A DNA stretch of 64,000 nt from an uncultured Sulfitobacter sp. (GCF_947500075.1 NZ_CANMQS010000003.1:186001-250000), one strand, 5' to 3'. Shown: positions 47,603 to 56,034, numbered from the stretch's first letter. The notes: generated by a model not told the origin, from the letters alone. Translations and numbers: made by a program.

Positions 47603-47773
47603 TTAGTGGCAGGGAAATCCCGTGGCGTGACGCACATCATGTGCCGCATCATGCAGCGCTGCTGCCTGAACGTGCCCGGTCAGGGAGATCACCGCCACAC
47701 CCAGAATCGCTGCAAACAGAGCGGGGGCAAAGCGGCTGCGCGACAGTGCGCGTGTCTTGGTCAGTGTTGTCAT
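47603..47773 (-). CDS. cbtB: CbtB family cobalt transporter small subunit
   Basis: A 56-residue protein with one transmembrane helix (about 16-36) and the diagnostic C-terminal metal-binding tail containing H41, H45, H49, C55 and H56 in HDAAHDVRHATGFPCH. CbtB is thought to work with CbtA in cobalt uptake. GAGGAGACC lies just before the ATG at 47771-47773. First gene after the cobalamin riboswitch, so its translation should fall when B12 is abundant. Confidence 0.92.
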   Translation of the reverse strand: MTTLTKTRALSRSRFAPALFAAILGVAVISLTGHVQAAALHDAAHDVRHATGFPCH

Positions 47774-47819
47774 CTTTGGTCTCCTCACCGTCACACCCGA
47801 CGGCATTGTACAGTTTCAG

Positions 47820-47986
47820 GCGCCTGGCAGGTCTCCTGGCTCACGGGTCGATGCCTTTGCCCGCCTTCCCTGACCGCGTGTGGTCAAGTGGCAATTTGGG
47901 CGCAGGCTCTCCGCTTACAGTCGCGGGGGCGGCTTCCGATTGGGGCCTTGCGGCCTGCACGAAATTCCCTGTTAGGTTCCACACCC
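47820..47986 (-). promoter_or_regulatory. Cobalamin riboswitch controlling cbtB and probably the whole cob operon
   Basis: Read on the minus strand: GGTGTGGAACC, GGGAATTTCGTGC, the core CCGCGACTGTAAGCGGAGAG, GCCACTTGACC, a GGGAAGGCGGGC segment and the B12 box GAGCCAGGAGACCTGCC (forward 47826-47842), in canonical order. The B12 box ends 53 nt before the cbtB start. No intrinsic terminator is evident, so control of ribosome access is likely. Confidence 0.95.
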
Positions 47987-48172
47987 CAAAGCCGGGGCGC
48001 TGATGGGAACACCAAGCCCCGACTTTGTCGCACTTTGCCCTGCGCAGCACAAGGTTGATTTGCGACGCAGTGCGGGCTGGAAACGCGCTATCGCTGGCCT
48101 AGTTTGCCATTTCCGTGCATAGATCAATGACAGGCCGATCATCCGACCGGGCCTTCCCCATCCGGAGCGCAG

Positions 48173-49087
48173 ATGCCCTTCAGCCCAACGACCCTGGCGA
48201 TTCTCTATCTGTTGCTGGCAATTACCCTCTTTGATGGCATGGGCCTGATCATCAAACACCTTACCCCCCGATATGGCGCGGCTGAACTGTCTGCCTACCG
48301 CAATGTCGTGGGCCTCATCCCCAGTTTCATCGTGCTCTGGCGCTCAGCCGACTGGCACGCAAAGGGCCGCCAACTTGGGATGCGCCAATGGCGTCTGGGG
48401 CTGGCGCGCGGAGTGGTGCTGACCTTCGCGCAGTATTTCTTCTATCTCTCGCTGGGCATCCTCAGCTTTGCCACAGCGGCCACGATCACCTACGCCAACG
48501 CGCTGTTCATGGTCGCCCTCGCCGTGCCGCTTCTGGGTGAAAAGGTGGGCCGCGTGCGCTGGATGGCGGTGCTGGTAGGCTTTGTCGGCGTGATCCTCGT
48601 GACCGGACCGGGGCGCGATACCTTCACGCCTGCCGCCCTGCTGCCGCTGGTGGCCGCGTTCTGCTACGCGCTCATTGGCGTCACCTCCCGCCTGATTGAC
48701 AGCGATGTGCCCACGGCGCTGATCAACCTCTATTCCTCCGCCGTCGCCGCCCTTGGCGCGCTGATCCTCACCCTTGCGACCACCGGTTTCTCGCCCATCA
48801 CCGCCCCCACTGACCTTTTTTGGATCGCGGCCATGGGCACGCTGGGGGGCTGCGCGGTGCTGGTGCTGATCACCGCCTTCCGCATGGCTGAACAAAGCGA
48901 TCTGGCGCCGTTCAACTATTTCGGCATTCCCATCGCCTTTGTGCTGGGCTGGGTGTTCTTTGATGAGGCCCCCTGGAATGAACTGTTCCCCGGTGCGCTG
49001 CTGATCATCGCAGGCGGGTTGCTCATCATCTGGCGGGAGCGGCGGCTCAAGGCCGCAGCGCGGAGCGCGGGCGTTCAGGAGACCTGA
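48173..49087 (+). CDS. DMT-superfamily (EamA) transporter
   Basis: A 304-residue inner-membrane protein with about ten helices in two EamA repeats. Seen: LAITLFDGMGLIIKHLTPRYGAAELSAYRNVVGLIPSF and YFFYLSLGILSFATAATITYANALFMVALAVPLLGEKVGRVRWMAVLVGFVGVILV, typical of drug/metabolite exporters. Substrate unknown. Divergent from the riboswitch with a 186-nt gap. Its 3' end overlaps that of the GlxA-type regulator by 13 nt. Confidence 0.88.
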   Translation: MPFSPTTLAILYLLLAITLFDGMGLIIKHLTPRYGAAELSAYRNVVGLIPSFIVLWRSADWHAKGRQLGMRQWRLGLARGVVLTFAQYFFYLSLGILSFATAATITYANALFMVALAVPLLGEKVGRVRWMAVLVGFVGVILVTGPGRDTFTPAALLPLVAAFCYALIGVTSRLIDSDVPTALINLYSSAVAALGALILTLATTGFSPITAPTDLFWIAAMGTLGGCAVLVLITAFRMAEQSDLAPFNYFGIPIAFVLGWVFFDEAPWNELFPGALLIIAGGLLIIWRERRLKAAARSAGVQET

Positions 49088-50115
49088 AACTGCTTGCGGT
49101 ACGCCGAGGGGGTGGTGTTGATGTTGCGCAAAAAGGCCCGCCGCATCCGCTCGTCGTCCAGAAACCCGCAAGCGGCAGCGACCGATTTGATGGGCTGATC
49201 CGTCGTCGCCAGCAGTTCCCGCGCCGCATCCACCCGCAGCACTTCGACCGCCTTTGCCGGGGGAACGCCCATCGTCTCCGTGTACCGCCTTGAGAAATTG
49301 CGCGGGCTCATCCCGCATTCCCGCGCCATGTCCTCGACCGAAATGCGCGCCTGCATGTTGTCCGCGATCCAGTCATGCAGGGCGCCAAACCGCTCCCCGG
49401 TGTCGCGCGTCTGCCGGTCCAGCGCCCCGCTGAACTGCGACTGCCCGCCGGAGCGGACCATTGGCGTGACCAGCGACCGCGCCATCTCCATCGCCGCCGC
49501 CTTGCCCAGATCCTCTTCGATGATCGCCAGCGCCATGTCGATGCCCGCCGTGATCCCGGCAGAGGTCCAGTATTTCCCGTCCTTGATGTAGATCGGATCA
49601 ACCTCCACATCGACCGCCGGATAGGTCTCCGCCAGATGATCGCAATCCTCCCAATGGGTCACGGCCCGCCGCCCGTCCAGCAGCCCCGCCTCTGCCAGGA
49701 TCAACGCGCCCGAGCATACCGAACACACCCGTTTCGCGCGCCGCGCCAGATGGCGCAGCAGATCCACAAACGCCGGGTTCCCCGATGCAGGCCCGGCGCC
49801 ATCGCCGCCAATGACAATCAGCGTATGGATCGGCCGGTGCCGGTGCACCGTCTGCCAATCGCCCAGCGGGTCGCTGTCGATCTCCACAATCGTGTTGGTT
49901 TTGGTGCGTCCTCCCGCAAAGGACGCCACAAAGGTCTGATACGGCGGGCCATCGGGGGCATTCCACTGCGCTTGGGTGAACACCTGCAACGGCCCGACAA
50001 GGTCCAGCAACACGATGTTTGGGTAAACCACAAACAGCACATTCTTCTTGTCTGCCGCCTCCTGCGGTTTCCCGGTCGAGGCATTGGCGTAAAAAGAGGG
50101 TATCTTGTCATTCAT
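49075..50115 (-). CDS. GlxA-type transcriptional regulator (DJ-1/PfpI domain plus AraC HTH)
   Basis: A 346-residue regulator. The N-terminal DJ-1/PfpI-like amidotransferase fold (about 25-200) has the nucleophile-elbow cysteine in VCSVCSGALILAEAGLLDGRRAVTHWE. The C-terminal AraC double HTH (about 235-335) includes ISVEDMARECGMSPRNFSRRYTETMGVPPAKAVEVLRVDAAREL. Such regulators control catabolism of quaternary amines or amino acids, or respond to a ligand in the DJ-1 fold. Divergent from DUF1272 and DJ-1 genes (53 nt), which it may control. Confidence 0.9.
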   Translation of the reverse strand: MNDKIPSFYANASTGKPQEAADKKNVLFVVYPNIVLLDLVGPLQVFTQAQWNAPDGPPYQTFVASFAGGRTKTNTIVEIDSDPLGDWQTVHRHRPIHTLIVIGGDGAGPASGNPAFVDLLRHLARRAKRVCSVCSGALILAEAGLLDGRRAVTHWEDCDHLAETYPAVDVEVDPIYIKDGKYWTSAGITAGIDMALAIIEEDLGKAAAMEMARSLVTPMVRSGGQSQFSGALDRQTRDTGERFGALHDWIADNMQARISVEDMARECGMSPRNFSRRYTETMGVPPAKAVEVLRVDAARELLATTDQPIKSVAAACGFLDDERMRRAFLRNINTTPSAYRKQFQVS

Positions 50116-50168
50116 GCCACAGCCATAGCAGCTATGGTGCCTTCAACGCCAGTCACAAAGGAAAACCG

Positions 50169-50417
50169 ATGCTGATCCTCAAACCCAATTGCGAATGCTG
50201 TGATGTCGATTTGCCGCCCGACAGCACCGCGGCGCGCAGCTGCTCTTTTGAATGCACCTTCTGCAAAGACTGCGCAGAAACACGCTTCGACAACACCTGC
50301 CCCAACTGCGGCGGAGAGCTGATCCGCCGCCCCATCCGGCCTGCCGCGATGCTTGCCAAATTCCCCGCCTCGACCGAGCGCTTTACCAAAGCGCACGCCG
50401 CCTGCGCTGACCTCTGA
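50169..50417 (+). CDS. DUF1272 zinc-ribbon protein
   Basis: An 82-residue protein whose cysteines (CECC, CSFECTFCKDC, CPNCGGEL) match DUF1272, a small probable zinc-binding family of unknown function. MLILKPNCECCDVDLPPDST is the conserved start, with AAAGGAAAACCG upstream. It lies 20 nt before the DJ-1 gene, likely a two-gene operon divergent from the GlxA-type regulator. Confidence 0.88.
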   Translation: MLILKPNCECCDVDLPPDSTAARSCSFECTFCKDCAETRFDNTCPNCGGELIRRPIRPAAMLAKFPASTERFTKAHAACADL

Positions 50418-50437
50418 TCCCCCGTTAGGACACCCTC

Positions 50438-51049
50438 ATGAAAACCCTCGCCGCCCTCGTCTTCCCCGGCTTTGAAACGCTCGACTACTTCGGCCCCATC
50501 GAAATGCTGGGCGGATATGGGCAGGAAACGCAGCTATTCACCGTCGCCCGGACCCTTGATCCCGTCACCAGCGTGCACGGCCAGCGGATCCTCCCCGACC
50601 GCGCCATTTCAGAGACGGACCACTACGACCTGCTGCTCATCCCCGGCGGCGACACCGCGCTGGAAGCCGCAAAGGACCCCGCCCTGATGGATTGGATCCG
50701 CACCGTCAGCGCCAACGCCGAACGGGTGATGGCGGTCTGCACCGGCACGGTCCTTCTGGGCATGACCGGCGTCCTCGATGGTCGCCGGGCGACGACAAAC
50801 AAGATGGATTTCACCGCCACCGTCCCGCTCGCCCCCAACGTCGATTGGGTCAAGGAAGCGCGCTGGGTGGTGGACGGCAAATTCTACACCTCCTCCGGCG
50901 TCTCCGCTGGCATGGACATGGCGCTGGCCGTGATGGCCGACCTCTTCGGGATGGAGATGGCCGACCGGATCGCACGCGGCACCGAATATGAATGGCACAA
51001 GGAAGCGGGGCGCGATCCCTTTGCGAAAATGGCGGGGTTGGTGGGCTAA
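50438..51049 (+). CDS. DJ-1/PfpI family protein (isonitrile hydratase-like)
   Basis: A 203-residue single-domain protein. FPGFETLDYFGPIEMLGGYG at the N-terminus and VMAVCTGTVLLGMTGVLDGRRATTNK with the elbow cysteine match the InhA/ThiJ subgroup that includes isonitrile hydratase; KFYTSSGVSAGMDMALAVMADLFG is the conserved C-terminal helix. The reaction is uncertain. Operon with DUF1272, opposite the GlxA-type regulator that carries a related domain. Confidence 0.88.
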   Translation: MKTLAALVFPGFETLDYFGPIEMLGGYGQETQLFTVARTLDPVTSVHGQRILPDRAISETDHYDLLLIPGGDTALEAAKDPALMDWIRTVSANAERVMAVCTGTVLLGMTGVLDGRRATTNKMDFTATVPLAPNVDWVKEARWVVDGKFYTSSGVSAGMDMALAVMADLFGMEMADRIARGTEYEWHKEAGRDPFAKMAGLVG

Positions 51050-51066
51050 AGCGACCAGCTTTCTCA

Positions 51067-51115
51067 AAAACGTGTTGTAATTTTACGATTTTTGTAACAC
51101 GTTTTCATAACGTGT
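51067..51115. promoter_or_regulatory. Operator-like inverted repeats upstream of the Fic gene
   Basis: AAAACGTGTT (51067-51076) and its exact complement AACACGTTTT (51096-51105) flank 19 AT-rich nt, and a third half-site AACGTGT lies at 51109-51115. The Fic start codon is 35 nt further. The array suggests a dimeric repressor site; a weak terminator for the preceding DJ-1 gene is the alternative. Confidence 0.5.
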
Positions 51116-51150
51116 CGCAAAAGCCTGATAATTGAATCACGTTGGTCCCC

Positions 51151-52260
51151 ATGCTCAAATGCACCTACGACATTCCTGATCTGCCCCTCGATCAGGAGAT
51201 CGAAACCAAACCGGTCCTCAAAGCATGCCTGACCGCAACAAGGGCCCTCTCCAGCCTCCGGCGCGAAGCAGCCCGTGTGCCCAATCAAGCCATCCTGATC
51301 GACACGCTTACACTTCAGGAAGCCCAAGCCTCGTCAGAGATAGAAAGCTACGTCACAACGCAGGACGAATTGTTTCGAATTGACCCAAGGAAGATTCAGG
51401 CGCTCTCCCCAAATCAAAAGGAGGTCGCCCGTTACAGGGCGTCCCTTTCGGTTGGGCATCAGGGTCTGGTCACGTCCGACGGACTGCTGACAGCCAACAC
51501 GATCATCGCCATTTTCAAAGAACTCAAACAGGTCGACGGCAGCTTTCGATCAGGGCCCGGAACCGTCCTGAAAAACGAGACCACACAAGACGTGGTTTAT
51601 GTCCCGCCACAATCCACTGTCGATATAGAAAGACACATGTCGGCGCTGGAGAAATTCATAAACACACCGGCGCTCAGCGACTGGGACCCCCTGATAAAAA
51701 TGGCTGTCATCCATCATCAATTCGAGAGCATTCACCCCTTTCCCGATGGCAACGGCAGGATTGGACGTATCCTGAACGTCCTCTATCTTGTTCAGCAGGG
51801 GCTGCTGGACATTCCGATCCTCTACCTCAGCCGTTACATCACCCAAAGCAAGTCAGACTATTACCGCCTGCTCCAGCAGGTCCGGGACACCCAGACGTGG
51901 GAGGAATGGCTGCTCTATATGATCAACGGAGTCACCGCGACCGCAGATGAGACGACCAAACTGCTACAAGGCATTAACGCGCTCCTGATCGAATACAAAC
52001 AAAACCTGCGTCGCGAACACGCCAAGATCTACTCGCATGAGCTGCTCAACACCCTGTTCCGCCATCCCTACACAAAGCTGGACTATGTGATTTCCGAAAC
52101 CGGCGTCGGGCGACAGACCGCTGCCCGACATCTGGATTCTTTGGCACGGGGTGGTCTGGTCGACAAAATCAAGATTGGACGGGAAAACTACTACATCAAC
52201 ACGCGACTGGTTGATCTGTTCTCCAACCGTCCCGATATGGTGGTTCAGTCACAGGACTAG
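51151..52260 (+). CDS. Fic-domain protein AMPylator with N-terminal inhibitory motif and C-terminal winged helix
   Basis: A 369-residue protein. The Fic core has HPFPDGNGRIGRI starting at catalytic H195. An N-terminal inhibitory motif SSEIES (61-66) resembles the class II alpha-inh consensus S-x3-E-G/N. The C-terminal region (about 295-350, YTKLDYVISETGVGRQTAARHLDSLARGGLVDKIKIGRENYYI) is a winged helix-turn-helix, so the protein could bind DNA and control its own gene through the upstream repeats. It adds AMP to target hydroxyls; the target is unknown. Base composition is visibly less GC-rich than its neighbours, suggesting transfer. TTG at 51142 is an alternative start. Confidence 0.92.
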   Translation: MLKCTYDIPDLPLDQEIETKPVLKACLTATRALSSLRREAARVPNQAILIDTLTLQEAQASSEIESYVTTQDELFRIDPRKIQALSPNQKEVARYRASLSVGHQGLVTSDGLLTANTIIAIFKELKQVDGSFRSGPGTVLKNETTQDVVYVPPQSTVDIERHMSALEKFINTPALSDWDPLIKMAVIHHQFESIHPFPDGNGRIGRILNVLYLVQQGLLDIPILYLSRYITQSKSDYYRLLQQVRDTQTWEEWLLYMINGVTATADETTKLLQGINALLIEYKQNLRREHAKIYSHELLNTLFRHPYTKLDYVISETGVGRQTAARHLDSLARGGLVDKIKIGRENYYINTRLVDLFSNRPDMVVQSQD

Positions 52261-52266
52261 CCCCCC

Positions 52267-53559
52267 TCAAACCACCACTTCCTCTGCCACCTGTTCCCCC
52301 ACACCAAACACCCGCTTGTACCGCGTGATCTGATCCTCCGGCCCCATCGCCTTCCGGGGATTATCCGACAGTTTCACCGTCGCACGGCCATTCGCCTCTA
52401 CCGCTTTGCACACCAGGGAGAACGGCGCCAAAGCATCCTCCGGCACCAGCCCGCGGAAATCATTGGTCAGCAGCGTGCCCCACCCGAAGGAGGTCTTCAC
52501 CTTTCCCGCAAAAGCCTCATGCAGGTCGCGGATCTTGTTCACGTCCAGCCCGTCGCTGAAGATCACGCGCTTTTCCGTCGGGTCCTCTCCCCGCGCCCGC
52601 CACCAGTCGATGGCGATGTTCGCCGCTGTGGCCGGATCGCCTGAATCCACCCGGATGCCCGTCCACCCGGCCAGCCAATCAGGCGCATTGTCCAGAAACC
52701 CCTTGGTGCCATAGGTATCCGGCAGGATGATCCGCAGATTGCCTTCATGTTCCTCGTGCCAGTCCTCCAACACGTCATAGGGCGCCTGCGCCAAAGCCGC
52801 GTCATCCTCCGCCAAGGCCGCATAGACCATCGGCAGTTCATGGGCGTTGGTGCCAATCGCCTCCACCTCGCGGTTCATCGCGATCTTGCAATTGGAGGTG
52901 CCGGTAAACCCGCCGCGCAGGCCTTCGTTCATCGCCTGCACGCACCAGTCCTGCCATAAAAACGAATGCCGCCGCCGGGTGCCGAAATCCGCAATCGACA
53001 GGTCCGGCAAATCGCGCAGCGCTTCAACCTTCTCCCAGACCCGCGTCATCGCGCGCGCATAGAGCACCTGCAATTCGAACTTGCCCATCCGGTCCAGCAC
53101 CGCGCGGCCGCGCAGCTCCATCAGGATGGCCAGTGCAGGGATCTCCCACAGCATGACTTCATGCCACTTGCCCTCGAACGTCAGCTCATACTGATCGCCC
53201 TTCCGCTCTAGATGGTAGGGCGGCAGGCGCAGGCCTTCGAACCACTCCATGAAATCGGGCCGGAACATCTGCCGCTTGCCATAGAACGTGTTCCCCCGCA
53301 GCCAGGTCGATTCCCCCCGGCTGAGGCTGAGCGAGCGCACATGATCCAGCTGCTCGCGCAATTCGCCCTCATCAATCAACTTCGCCAGGGGCACATGGGT
53401 GGAGCGGTTGATCAGGCTGAAGGTCACCTGCGTGTCCGGCTTGTTGCGAAAAATAGACTGACACATCAACAGCTTATAGAAATCCGTGTCGATCAGAGAC
53501 CGCACAATCGGGTCGATCTTCCACTTGTGGTTCCAGACGCGGGCGGCGATATCGACCAT
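52267..53559 (-). CDS. pncB: Nicotinate phosphoribosyltransferase
   Basis: A 430-residue enzyme making nicotinate mononucleotide from nicotinate and PRPP with ATP. Signature regions: SLIDTDFYKLLMCQSIFR, ADFGTRRRHSFLWQDWCVQAM, GFTGTSNCKIAMNREVEAIGTNAHELPM with the phosphorylated His region, and RVDSGDP. Works with pncA, encoded about 0.7 kb away in the same direction with the NYN gene between on the other strand. Confidence 0.95.
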   Translation of the reverse strand: MVDIAARVWNHKWKIDPIVRSLIDTDFYKLLMCQSIFRNKPDTQVTFSLINRSTHVPLAKLIDEGELREQLDHVRSLSLSRGESTWLRGNTFYGKRQMFRPDFMEWFEGLRLPPYHLERKGDQYELTFEGKWHEVMLWEIPALAILMELRGRAVLDRMGKFELQVLYARAMTRVWEKVEALRDLPDLSIADFGTRRRHSFLWQDWCVQAMNEGLRGGFTGTSNCKIAMNREVEAIGTNAHELPMVYAALAEDDAALAQAPYDVLEDWHEEHEGNLRIILPDTYGTKGFLDNAPDWLAGWTGIRVDSGDPATAANIAIDWWRARGEDPTEKRVIFSDGLDVNKIRDLHEAFAGKVKTSFGWGTLLTNDFRGLVPEDALAPFSLVCKAVEANGRATVKLSDNPRKAMGPEDQITRYKRVFGVGEQVAEEVVV

Positions 53560-53657
53560 GGGGCATTCCTTAATTCAGCCGCACCCTTGTGGCAAAGACT
53601 GGCCCACCGGGGCAAGACCAAAGCGCAGCACGGCCCTGACGCGCAAAAGGAAGCCGA

Positions 53658-54302
53658 ATGACCGATTATGATGTGCTTGTGGTATTGGGCTGCGGTTTGG
53701 CGTTTTTGGGATATGTGACCTGCCTTGTCTGGGCGCGCTGGGTCACACTGGGCGGCACGGTTGTATTGGCAGGCTGGCTCTGGTCCGGCACACCGCCCAC
53801 TGCGGAAACAGCGCTTTACTGGGTCGGCGCGCTGGTGCTCGTCCTTGCCGCACTCTGGTGCGCGCGCCCGTTCTGGACCACCCGGCCCGCTTCCTCAACA
53901 TCCGCCGCCAAATCCAACCCCAACCGCATCGTCGTGGATGGCACCAATGTCATGTACTGGGACGGCAGCCCCTCCCTGCACAGCCTGCGCCTTGCAGTGG
54001 ACGCCCTCGTCAAACGCAAGCTGGAGCCGATCGTCTTTCTCGATGCCTCAACCCGGCATCACCTGAACGACAAAGACCTCAACGCCAAAGGGTTCGCCCG
54101 CGCGCTGGGCCTGAAGGCGCATCAAATCACCATCTGTCCCGCCGGGACCGAAGCGGATGAATTCCTGATCAAATACGCCCGCACCGAAGGCCTGCCCATC
54201 GTCTCCAACGACCGCTTCGGCGACCGCGCGAAGCAGGCCAAGGGCGTCAAACGGATCAGGGGAGTCGTCGCGAACGGCAAAGTGGTGTTTGAAGGCTTCT
54301 AA
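53658..54302 (+). CDS. Membrane-tethered NYN-domain (PIN-like, Zc3h12a-type) putative ribonuclease
   Basis: A 214-residue protein. Three hydrophobic segments at about 6-26, 29-44 and 53-71 anchor it in the inner membrane. The cytosolic C-terminal domain (about 89-212) has the NYN acidic residues D94 (RIVVDGTNVMYWD), D129 (VFLDAS), D167 (EADEFL) and D185/D189 (VSNDRFGDRAK). This PIN-like fold usually cleaves single-stranded RNA or tRNA with Mg2+. Encoded between pncB and pncA, but on the opposite strand to both; its stop overlaps pncA's by 4 nt. AAAAGGAAG precedes the ATG. Confidence 0.82.
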   Translation: MTDYDVLVVLGCGLAFLGYVTCLVWARWVTLGGTVVLAGWLWSGTPPTAETALYWVGALVLVLAALWCARPFWTTRPASSTSAAKSNPNRIVVDGTNVMYWDGSPSLHSLRLAVDALVKRKLEPIVFLDASTRHHLNDKDLNAKGFARALGLKAHQITICPAGTEADEFLIKYARTEGLPIVSNDRFGDRAKQAKGVKRIRGVVANGKVVFEGF

Positions 54303-54892
54303 ACCAACCCAACCCCCGCTTCCCCCATCCGCACCTTCGCCGCATCCAGCGACCCATCCATATCAATCGCCCGGCACAGATCCTGCCGCACGTCCACGCC
54401 AAAGCCCAGCCGGGCCGCGTCCACCGCCGAATACTGCACACAGAAATCCAGCGCCAATCCCACGCAGGTCAGCCGCGTGATGCCCCGCGTGCGCAGATAT
54501 CCCTCCAACCCCGTCGGCGTCTGGTGATCATTCTCGAAAAACGCCGAATAGCTGTCGATGGCGGGCCGGTATCCCTTGCGGATGATCAGATCCGCCCGGT
54601 CCGCCTCCAGCCCGGCGTGGAACGCCGCCCCCTGCGTGCCCTGCACACAATGATCCGGCCACAGCACCTGCGGCCCGTAAGGCATCTCGATCAGATCATA
54701 GGGGCTGTGTCCCGTATGGGACGCGGCAAAGGACGCATGCCCCGCCGGGTGCCAATCCTGCGTCAGGATCACCGCATCGGCGTCCGCCATCAGCGCGTTG
54801 ATCCCCGCTACAATCTCATCCCCGCCCGGCACCGCCAACGCGCCGCCGGGACAGAAATCATTCTGCACATCAATTACGATCAACGCCTGCAT
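54299..54892 (-). CDS. pncA: Nicotinamidase
   Basis: A 197-residue isochorismatase-fold hydrolase converting nicotinamide to nicotinate. The catalytic Asp is in VIDVQNDFCPGGALAVPGGD, zinc ligands in TQDWHPAGHASFA, the Lys in VQGTQGAAFHAGL-IRKGY and the nucleophilic Cys in VGLALDFCVQYSAVDAARLGF. It feeds nicotinate to PncB. Stop overlaps the NYN gene by 4 nt. Confidence 0.94.
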   Translation of the reverse strand: MQALIVIDVQNDFCPGGALAVPGGDEIVAGINALMADADAVILTQDWHPAGHASFAASHTGHSPYDLIEMPYGPQVLWPDHCVQGTQGAAFHAGLEADRADLIIRKGYRPAIDSYSAFFENDHQTPTGLEGYLRTRGITRLTCVGLALDFCVQYSAVDAARLGFGVDVRQDLCRAIDMDGSLDAAKVRMGEAGVGLV

Positions 54893-55010
54893 CGCCAGTC
54901 TCCTTCAAAGGGGCGCACCCGGCCCCGGCTTCATTTGGCCAGTAAACTCAAATCCGCCGCTGACCGCAAACGCGAAAGCCCCCTCTTGCGCACCCGGCCT
55001 CCGCCATCCT

Positions 55011-55913
55011 ATGTCGCCTTCCATGTATACCATCGCTGCCCTCTACCACTTCACCCGTTTCGACGATCCCATCGCGCTCAAACCGCCGTTGCTGGACCTG
55101 TGCCAGCAACAGGGCGTCAAAGGCACGCTGCTCTTGGCGCAGGAAGGCGTGAACGGCACCATCGCAGGCAGCCGCAGCGGCATTGACGCCGTGATCGCGC
55201 ACCTGCGCGCCCTGCCCGGCTGCGCCGCCCTCGAATGGAAGGAGGCCACGTCCGACACCCCGCCCTTCCACCGCATGAAAGTCCGCCTCAAGCGCGAAAT
55301 CGTCACCATGGGCCAGCCCGATGTCGACCCGCTTGCAGGCACCGGCCACTACGTCGCCCCCGCGGACTGGAACGATCTGATCGCCCGGCCCGATGTGGCC
55401 GTGATCGACACCCGCAACGATTACGAGGTCGAAATCGGCACCTTCGACGGCGCCATCGACCCGCATACCGCCAGCTTCGGTGAGTTTCCCGCGTGGTGGG
55501 AGGCGAACAAGGACCGCTTCCACAACAAGAAGATCGCCATGTTCTGCACCGGTGGCATCCGGTGTGAGAAATCCACCAACTACCTGCTCGGTCAGGGGGT
55601 GGAGGATGTCTTCCACCTCAAGGGCGGCATCCTGAAGTACCTCGAAGAGGTGCCAAAGGAAGACAGCACATGGCAGGGCGATTGTTTCGTCTTCGACGCC
55701 CGCGTCAGCGTCGGCCACGGGCTGCGCGAAGGCCCGCACCTCTTGTGCCACGGCTGCCGCCAGCCGATCCTGCCAGAGGATATGGACCTCCCCGAGTATG
55801 AGCAGGGCGTGTCCTGCCACAAGTGTTTTGAACGCACGTCGGATGAAGACAAGGCGCGGTTCCGCGAGCGGCAGAAGCAGATCAGGCTGGCGGCGGAACG
55901 CGGAGAGGTTTGA
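55011..55913 (+). CDS. trhO: tRNA uridine(34) hydroxylase TrhO (rhodanese domain)
   Basis: A roughly 300-residue protein that hydroxylates U34 of tRNA (ho5U) in the branch toward mo5U/cmo5U. The N-terminal ferredoxin-like domain has AALYHFTRFDD and LLLAQEGVNGTIAGS. The rhodanese domain has the active cysteine in MFCTGGIRCEKSTNYL. The C-terminal zinc-type cysteines are in LLCHGCRQPI and VSCHKCFERTS. Start is either ATG 55011 or ATG 55023 (MYTIAALYHF); neither has a good ribosome-binding site. Confidence 0.92.
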   Translation: MSPSMYTIAALYHFTRFDDPIALKPPLLDLCQQQGVKGTLLLAQEGVNGTIAGSRSGIDAVIAHLRALPGCAALEWKEATSDTPPFHRMKVRLKREIVTMGQPDVDPLAGTGHYVAPADWNDLIARPDVAVIDTRNDYEVEIGTFDGAIDPHTASFGEFPAWWEANKDRFHNKKIAMFCTGGIRCEKSTNYLLGQGVEDVFHLKGGILKYLEEVPKEDSTWQGDCFVFDARVSVGHGLREGPHLLCHGCRQPILPEDMDLPEYEQGVSCHKCFERTSDEDKARFRERQKQIRLAAERGEV

Positions 55914-56034
55914 AGGCTGACGCCAATGAACCGCTGCCCGTTTTGCGGCATTCGATTTGCAATGCAGTGGATAGCAGGAAGGGCTCCATGTTACCGGATG
56001 CTGCAATCAGCGCACATGCCAGCAGCGCATATCA

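Noticed and set aside
47519..48058. A 179-codon plus-strand frame across cbtB and the riboswitch
   Set aside because: It runs antisense through the cobalamin riboswitch and cbtB, which are both well supported.
51067..51105. Terminator of the DJ-1 gene
   Set aside because: The arms are AT-rich with a 19-nt loop and only four T at the end, and a third half-site lies further downstream, which fits an operator better. Not fully excluded.
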